Below, one piece after another: positions 58,688 to 64,000 of a stretch of DNA of 64,000 nt. The DNA lies in contig DGWK01000032.1 in the NCBI GenBank assembly GCA_002395235.1, forward strand, positions 49,659-113,658, read 5' to 3'. A program made the position numbers and the translations under genes. Numbering within the stretch: the first letter of the stretch is position 1; the number at the start of each line of letters is the position of its first letter. The notes under the pieces are model-generated. The model was not told the DNA's origin. It was given only the letters and a program-made list of their open reading frames with translations, and did not search any database. Origin of the DNA: Lachnospiraceae bacterium UBA4260 (GTDB lineage: Bacteria; Bacillota; Clostridia; Lachnospirales; Lachnospiraceae).

Positions 58688-61600
58688 TCAGTCTTCGATC
58701 ACCTGCCAGGGGATCTTCGCCGCGTCGAGTTTTTTGCCTGCTTCCGATCCCTCATGGCAGTGGATCACATATTTGTATTCCCCGCTCTCTTTATCCTTGA
58801 CACCTATATTGCCGACGTCCAGCAGCGAATCCGGCAGATAGATATCCGTGATCCGGTCGCACCCGTTTAGTGCGTAGTACCCTATTGCCAGCGTGCCCTC
58901 GGGGACATGGAGCGTCCCTTCCCGCAGCGTGGGAACAGAGATCAGCGCACTTCCGTCCAGGCTCATCAGGATCCCGTCCTCTTCCTTATAAAAGGTGCTC
59001 TCGGGATCGACTTCGTACCGCGCAAAGAGGACTCTCTCCAGAAAACACAGCTCGATCTGAAGCCGGGCGGGAATGCGGATCACTTCCTGCGTGAATGTTT
59101 TGCCGTAGTCCGCCTCGAAGGCGGCGTATCCCATCTTCCTGAGTTTCTCGGGCAGCACGATCTCCCCGAACGCGTCATGCAGCAGGAAGGCGCCGCTGCC
59201 GATCCACTCCACGGAAGAAGGCAGCTGTACATTTTCGAGCGCCGTATACAGGAAAGCCTGGTCGCCGATCTCCTTAAGCCCTTTGTTAAAGACCGCGCTC
59301 CGAAGGCTTCTGCAGGTCACAAAGCACTCCTTGCCGATCACGCGCAGGGACCGCGGCATGGTCACTTTCTCAATCTCGGTGTTCAGGGCAAACGCCCTGT
59401 CTCCGAGCGTCTCCACGCCCTCCGGGATCTCGTAGTCCGCGCCTTCTCTGCGGACCGGATAACAGACCAGCGTCTTTTTATCACCGGTAAAGAGGACACC
59501 GTCTGCGCTGCTGTAATCGGCATTGTCCGAAGAGACCTCGATCCCGCTGATGAAAGAGTGCCCTCTCAGAAAGTCGATATCAATCTCCCTGACCGCCCCG
59601 GAAACCACTATTTTGTCGACCCCGATGCTGTAATTGAGCTTATCCTCCTTGGCTTCCGGGTCAAAACGCAGCGCCGTCACAGGGAGTCCCTCATAGGCGG
59701 ACGGAATCTGCAGCGTTCCCGTCTCCTCCCCTTTCGCCTCCTTGTAGGCGTAGAGCTCTGCGCGGTCGCTGAAGACCCTGTAATAGAATGTCCCGTGGGC
59801 GCCTTTTTCGATGGCCTTCTCGAACTTTTCCGACTCCGGATCGATGACACTGTCCCAGGCGATGCCGTATTTGTCCGCATACTGCCGGGCCGCGCTGTCC
59901 TTAGAGCAGTGCAGCGTGCAGCGGTAGATCTCCTCGAGTTTTCCCGTCTCCCGCGAGGTCTCCTTTCCTCTCGGAAAGACATTTTCAGAAAAGCGAAAGA
60001 CACTGTCGGGGACATAGAATCCCATAGTCTCGTCCATCGCCGTGAACAGGCCGCTCTGGAGTGTGGTGATCCCCTCGGGGATCACCAGCGAACTGCCTCT
60101 CATCATCGGAACTGTCTGGATCATATCCCCCGCTTTGTTTGTGATAAAGCCGCCGGAAGACGCGTAAACAGGATTGGCTCCGTCGACTTCAAAGGCCGCG
60201 ATCTGCAGTGCCGTAAAGGCGTCTGTGCCGATCGAAGTGACAGCGGGGCCGATCCGGACGCTGCCCAGGGGCACCTGCCCTTCAGGGACCTCCTCGGCCG
60301 CCCTGTCCCTGCCAAAGGCCATGCTCCCGATCCGCTGCAGGGAGTCCGGGAACTGCAGCTCCGTCAGCCCATAGCACTCGAAGAAAGCGTCATTGTCAAT
60401 CGTCCGCAGCGTCTGCGGGAATTCCACCTTTTCAAGCCCCGCCTGCGCAAACGCGCCATAGCCGATCTCCTCCGTTCCTTCCTCCACTGTGTATTCTCCG
60501 CCGGCTCTCCCCGCGGGATACTGGACAAGGGCCTTTCCGTCCGCTGAATAGAGCACGCCGTCCACTGATCTGTAGTGCGGGTTCCCGCTCACTGTGATCT
60601 CCGCAAGATTTTTGCAGCCCGCAAAAGGCGCCCCGCCGATCTCCCACACCGAGTCCGGTATTTTCACCGCTTTCAGCCCGCTGTAGATAAATGCCGCTCT
60701 GCCGATCTTACTCAGGCCCTCCGGCAGCTGAATCTCTTCAATGCCGGATTTTCGGAAGGCGGACACGCCTATCGTCTCCAGCCGCGCCGGGAGCCTGATC
60801 TGCCGCAGTCCTTCCGTGCCGTAGAATGCGCTCTTCCCGATCTGCGTGACGCTGTCCGGGAGCGTCACGGACTCCAGCGTCCCGATTCCCGAAAAGGCGC
60901 TCTGCCCGATCGCTGTCACCGGCTTTCCCAAGACTCTGTCCGGCACGGCCAGTGAAGTGTCCTGCCCTGTATATTTTGTCAGCTGCGCGCCGTCTTCCTT
61001 CAGGTCAAAATACAGTGTCCCCTTCTCTGTCCCGATCTCTGCCGTCTCCCTCTCGCCTTCAAGGTCCAGCTCCACATAGTTCGTCCCGTGGAGATTTCCG
61101 TTCACGTCTTTCACCGTCACCTGGCAGATGCAGTCGACCTCAAATTCCGACGCCGGCTTCATGAAGAAGCGTAAAGAGTCGTCGATGGCCAGCTGGTAGA
61201 AGAGATACCCCTTGTACTCCCAGTCCGTATAGGGCTTCATCTGCCCGTTCTCATCTCTGACCGGGCAGATCGTGTCTCCGCCTGCGTCGACGATGGACCG
61301 GTAACCCGACACGTCCACGGAACCTTTGCCGCTCAGGGAAATGCCGCCGGCGTCGGCGACAACGTCCTGAATCGTCGTCTCCCGCTCTCCGCCCACGTTT
61401 CTGAGAGAGACGGAGACCTCCTCGTCCACATTCTTGTCAAAGCCACTGAATTCGTGCCCGCTCGACAGGATGGTGCCGGCGGTCTTATAGACACTCTCGC
61501 CTCCGCTGTCCGAAACCTGATAGCAGGCCCAGGGCCTTGCCGACTCCTGCAGATCCGTCTGGGCTGTCAGCAGGAGCGGGTCCTGCGGAACGTGCAAAAT

Positions 61601-63385
61601 ATTGTCCGGATCCGCGTAGATCCTCTTGTTGCAGGTCGCGATCTGATAGTCTCCCCATCCGTTTCTGAACAGCACAGTATAACAGCACTCCGAGGCATAC
61701 CTGGCTTGTTCAGGGGTCAGCTGCAGCGTCCACTCTGCCTCTCCCTTCTGCAGGTCCGCCAGCGTCCAGTCCGCATCGGTTCCGGCAAACCACTCCTTTG
61801 TATAAGCGTCTATAAACGCCTCATACTCGTCGGAGAGCAGATCCTCCTTCGTGTAAAGCTCCTGCGCCGTCTCATACAGCTCTCGGTTGTCCCCGGGCAG
61901 ATAGACGGAGACGCCTCCGGCCCCTTCCACGTTGGAGGTCGCTCTGACCACCATTTCCCCGACTGCCTTCTCCAACTCGCCGCTCTCCTGCGGAAACATA
62001 CCGGCAGTCCCGGCCGCAAGGTCCCGCAGATCGATCAGGTCATAGGCCTGTGCCTTGGTATCAGAGGCATTCAGGCCAAATGCCTTGGCCTTCCCTCTCG
62101 CCTGATTGAGCAGTGCATAGTTTCCCTTCCCGATTTCCGCCCTCATGACGGCAAAGAGCTCGTCTGCCGCGTCGACCACCCGTTCCGTCCTCGACAGATC
62201 CAGGGCCGACAGCGTCACATCGGGATTAAAGAAGGTCGACCGATTTTTCTCATAATAAGCGCCGTAGGCGTCCACAATCACGCTAACGATCTCCCTTGCG
62301 TCCGTAGTCTCGTTGAGGACGCGCAGGAATGTATAGTCCCAGCCTCTGCCGGGCTCGAGCTCCTCCGATCCCACCAGGTAGTCCGCGTAATTCTTCCACA
62401 GATTGGCGCTCTCGAGGCCTCCCATCAGGCAGGCGTCAAAGCCCACCCAGTCCAGCCTGGAGCTCCCTTTGGCGCTCTGTGCGGCTCCTGTCTGCCCCTG
62501 TCCGAACACGGTCGCGTCCATGGCGCTGCGCATCTCTTCCATGAGGAGGCTGTCATTTCGGAACAGCTCGTCGCTCCCATATCCCCACAAGGGGCCTCCT
62601 CCATGATCCCACAGGATCAGTCCGTAGTGCGCAGCCGGATAATTATCTGTGCAGTAATTGACAAACTCGGCCAGCGTCTGCGGAATTCCCATGTTGGCGC
62701 TCGCATCCGTGCGGGCGATGATCTTATTCCCCGCTTCCTGCTCCTCCGGGTCTCTTGACATGTCCAGCACATTGTTGCTGGTACTCGGTATGTCGCTGAC
62801 CCACCTCTTGCTCCCCCCTGTATACACCAGGAGGTTGTTCTTCTCGAAGTCCAGGCCCGCCTGCCTCATCTCTTCAATGTCATTTGTCGCGCTCCCATAG
62901 CGGCTCTCCAGGTTGGAGCCCACAATGTAGACCATGACCGTATAGTCTTTTTCCCGCGAAACCTTCGGGGCTCTCTCCCCGCTTTCATCTGCCGCTTTGA
63001 GCACGCTGTTCGACGCGTCTTCTGTCTTTGTCTTCTTTCTGCCCGCGGCCGACCGGTAGTTTCCTTCCTTCTCTTCGATGATGACCAGGCCGGACTGTCC
63101 CCCTTCTTCGGAGCCCCCGGAGGCGGCATCCTGAGACTGTTCGGCGCTGCCGTCCCCGGATTGGTCAGAGACGGCGTTCGGCTCCGGCTCTCCGGCAGGC
63201 ACAAATCCCTCACCACTGTCAGTCTGACTCTGCGCGTCTGTCCGGCCTTCTGTCCCATCGCTGCCTGTCCGGCCTTCCGTCCCGTCGCTGCTGCCGGCGC
63301 CGCCCGAGGGGCCGGCACACGCAGAGAGCGCCAGTAAGATTGAGAGCAATACTGCTGTAAGTCTTTCTGCTGCAGAACTTTTCAT
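58688..63385 (-). CDS. Giant lipoprotein: clostripain-family peptidase with leucine-rich (BspA-type) repeats
   Basis: About 1565 residues from ATG at 63385 (GGGGAGG 5 bases before). The lipobox is LALSAC (about 24). A Ser/Gly/Gln/Glu linker (about 27-125) precedes a C11 cysteine-peptidase domain (about 140-545): YTVMVYIVGSNLE, the catalytic His in GLILWDHGGG, and Cys in WVGFDACLMGG. A beta-rich part lies at about 545-850. LRR_5 repeats (about 870-1150, 1230-1480) include the typical IGQSAFSGIGTLESVTLPDSV and IGKSAFYGTEGLRQI. It is anchored on the surface and probably cleaves or binds host or dietary proteins. Autoactivation after Arg is usual for clostripain; not checked here. Confidence 0.9.
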   Translation of the reverse strand: MKSSAAERLTAVLLSILLALSACAGPSGGAGSSDGTEGRTGSDGTEGRTDAQSQTDSGEGFVPAGEPEPNAVSDQSGDGSAEQSQDAASGGSEEGGQSGLVIIEEKEGNYRSAAGRKKTKTEDASNSVLKAADESGERAPKVSREKDYTVMVYIVGSNLESRYGSATNDIEEMRQAGLDFEKNNLLVYTGGSKRWVSDIPSTSNNVLDMSRDPEEQEAGNKIIARTDASANMGIPQTLAEFVNYCTDNYPAAHYGLILWDHGGGPLWGYGSDELFRNDSLLMEEMRSAMDATVFGQGQTGAAQSAKGSSRLDWVGFDACLMGGLESANLWKNYADYLVGSEELEPGRGWDYTFLRVLNETTDAREIVSVIVDAYGAYYEKNRSTFFNPDVTLSALDLSRTERVVDAADELFAVMRAEIGKGNYALLNQARGKAKAFGLNASDTKAQAYDLIDLRDLAAGTAGMFPQESGELEKAVGEMVVRATSNVEGAGGVSVYLPGDNRELYETAQELYTKEDLLSDEYEAFIDAYTKEWFAGTDADWTLADLQKGEAEWTLQLTPEQARYASECCYTVLFRNGWGDYQIATCNKRIYADPDNILHVPQDPLLLTAQTDLQESARPWACYQVSDSGGESVYKTAGTILSSGHEFSGFDKNVDEEVSVSLRNVGGERETTIQDVVADAGGISLSGKGSVDVSGYRSIVDAGGDTICPVRDENGQMKPYTDWEYKGYLFYQLAIDDSLRFFMKPASEFEVDCICQVTVKDVNGNLHGTNYVELDLEGERETAEIGTEKGTLYFDLKEDGAQLTKYTGQDTSLAVPDRVLGKPVTAIGQSAFSGIGTLESVTLPDSVTQIGKSAFYGTEGLRQIRLPARLETIGVSAFRKSGIEEIQLPEGLSKIGRAAFIYSGLKAVKIPDSVWEIGGAPFAGCKNLAEITVSGNPHYRSVDGVLYSADGKALVQYPAGRAGGEYTVEEGTEEIGYGAFAQAGLEKVEFPQTLRTIDNDAFFECYGLTELQFPDSLQRIGSMAFGRDRAAEEVPEGQVPLGSVRIGPAVTSIGTDAFTALQIAAFEVDGANPVYASSGGFITNKAGDMIQTVPMMRGSSLVIPEGITTLQSGLFTAMDETMGFYVPDSVFRFSENVFPRGKETSRETGKLEEIYRCTLHCSKDSAARQYADKYGIAWDSVIDPESEKFEKAIEKGAHGTFYYRVFSDRAELYAYKEAKGEETGTLQIPSAYEGLPVTALRFDPEAKEDKLNYSIGVDKIVVSGAVREIDIDFLRGHSFISGIEVSSDNADYSSADGVLFTGDKKTLVCYPVRREGADYEIPEGVETLGDRAFALNTEIEKVTMPRSLRVIGKECFVTCRSLRSAVFNKGLKEIGDQAFLYTALENVQLPSSVEWIGSGAFLLHDAFGEIVLPEKLRKMGYAAFEADYGKTFTQEVIRIPARLQIELCFLERVLFARYEVDPESTFYKEEDGILMSLDGSALISVPTLREGTLHVPEGTLAIGYYALNGCDRITDIYLPDSLLDVGNIGVKDKESGEYKYVIHCHEGSEAGKKLDAAKIPWQVIED

Positions 63386-63403
63386 GGTAACCTCCCCGAT
63401 AAG

Positions 63404-63428
63404 GAAAAAGCGGATATTATCTATCCGC
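63404..63428 (-). terminator. Terminator after the PP2C gene
   Basis: On the minus strand GCGGATA, GATAA, TATCCGC is followed by TTTTTCC. It lies just before the clostripain gene start. Confidence 0.85.
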
Positions 63429-63475
63429 TTCTCTTCCCCTGTGCCCATCACCAGCCGCGGCACGATCCGCTCTGC

Positions 63476-64000
63476 TCACTTCAGCTCCAGCCCCAGCATG
63501 GTCAGGTCGTCGAACTGCGTTCTGTCACCCACAAATTCCTTTACCCTTTTATTTATATTCTCAAGAAGTTCCTGGGGCGAGCCGTCCCTGCACTCATTCA
63601 GGGCCTGCGTCATCCTGTCTGTCGAGAAAAGCTTGTCATACGGGTCCGTGGCCTCGGGCACGCCATCCGTGTAAATGAATATTTTGTCACCCTTTCCGAG
63701 CTGCAGTTCAAAATCCTTGTAGACCATCCCCGGCTGTATACCCACTGCGATATTGTGCCTGGTCTTGTAAAGTTCGAACTCGCCGCCCTTGTGACAGACA
63801 GCCGGGTCTTCGTGGCCTGCATTGACAAAGGTGAGTTTTCCCGTCGAGAGCTCAAGGATTCCCAGCCAGATCGTGACAAACAGGTTCTCGCCGTTGTGCT
63901 CGCATACTCTGTCATTTACATACGCCATGATCTGCGCCGGCGTCCCCCCCATGCTTGTCCGAAGGCTGATCATGATGTTGATCGCCATCATGAACAGCGC
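63476..64000 (-). CDS. PP2C-type (SpoIIE/RsbU-like) serine phosphatase, C-terminal part
   Basis: The gene runs off the window; about 174 residues are seen. The PP2C SpoIIE domain shows FVTIWLGILELSTGKLTFVNAGHEDPAV, the metal motif YTDGVPEATDP (about 110), and the closing DDLTMLGLEL with a metal Asp pair. Such phosphatases act on anti-anti-sigma factors (STAS) in stress or sporulation switches, often behind a sensory N-terminus. The N-terminal part is outside the window. The order of metal residues is complete in the visible part, so it should be active. Confidence 0.93.
   Translation of the reverse strand, partial: ALFMMAINIMISLRTSMGGTPAQIMAYVNDRVCEHNGENLFVTIWLGILELSTGKLTFVNAGHEDPAVCHKGGEFELYKTRHNIAVGIQPGMVYKDFELQLGKGDKIFIYTDGVPEATDPYDKLFSTDRMTQALNECRDGSPQELLENINKRVKEFVGDRTQFDDLTMLGLELK

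Noticed and set aside
1..64000. CRISPR array, tRNA or rRNA genes
   Set aside because: No regularly spaced repeat-spacer array and no cloverleaf or rRNA-like sequence was seen by eye. A dedicated search could still find a tRNA that I missed.

Overview
The window looks like chromosomal DNA of a Gram-positive anaerobe of the class Clostridia, probably a gut Lachnospiraceae-type organism. This is inferred, not proven. The supports are AGGAGG-type ribosome sites, many lipoproteins with long acidic, Ala/Gln/Ser-rich or repetitive linkers, an FprA flavodiiron protein, a minimal SufBC-like (SMS) Fe-S system, YesM/YesN-type two-component genes and a surface BspA-type leucine-rich repeat protein. Base composition is visibly G+C-rich. 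No rRNA, tRNA, CRISPR array, phage or intact transposase gene was seen.

Layout. 1-6133 (+): MoxR / DUF58 / membrane protein / double-vWA protein / TPR protein / secreted protein, a BatA-BatD-like operon with overlapping genes and a strong terminator. 6270-8662 (+): sugar acetyltransferase, DMT exporter and small lipoprotein, separated by a 29-bp perfect palindrome and GGTACC tandem repeats. 8747-13624 (-): two hydrolases and a PadR/DUF1700 pair. 13979-22207 (-): housekeeping genes (prolyl-tRNA editing, SRAP, phosphodiesterase, GNATs, PNP, MazG, flavoprotein, UvrA-like). 22425-24085 (-): a 27-residue membrane peptide and a beta-helix lipoprotein. 24215-26610: Nudix and HAD genes, each behind a copy of an IS66-like MITE. 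26733-33555 (-): large MscS channel, siroheme genes (cobA-hemD fusion, truncated hemC, sirC) and bioY. 33748-35171 (+): two tandem hypB genes. 35215-46014: unknown membrane protein, patatin, MBL-fold and PsiE proteins, CLC channel, FprA, DUF4097 and DUF3048 proteins. 46372-56466 (-): a galactose-type sugar system made of mglB, mglA, mglC, a YesM/YesN pair and two further binding proteins. 56660-58410 (-): SmsC/SmsB. 58688-64000 (-): a 1565-residue clostripain/LRR lipoprotein and a PP2C phosphatase cut by the window end.

The main finding is a dispersed 163-164-bp mobile element (24215-24377, 25669-25831, 46039-46202, with a solo end at 33709-33723). It has GTAA-type terminal repeats and, in one copy, a perfect 8-bp target duplication, as in IS66-family elements. 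It carries a bidirectional terminator hairpin, and its right end holds an outward promoter (TTGATC-17-AATAAT). All four ends point the same way into the start of a gene 24-64 bp away, so it looks like a portable terminator-plus-promoter cassette. Two other dispersed repeat families are present: a 207-bp element with TTAGGCATAA ends, and a 78-bp multi-hairpin element in three copies.

The sugar region can be read as one circuit. A membrane-anchored binding protein (47547-48521) would report external sugar to the YesM-like kinase and YesN-like regulator, which would control the adjacent mglBAC transporter. This resembles the known XylFII-LytS-YesN xylose system, but with galactose-family binding proteins.
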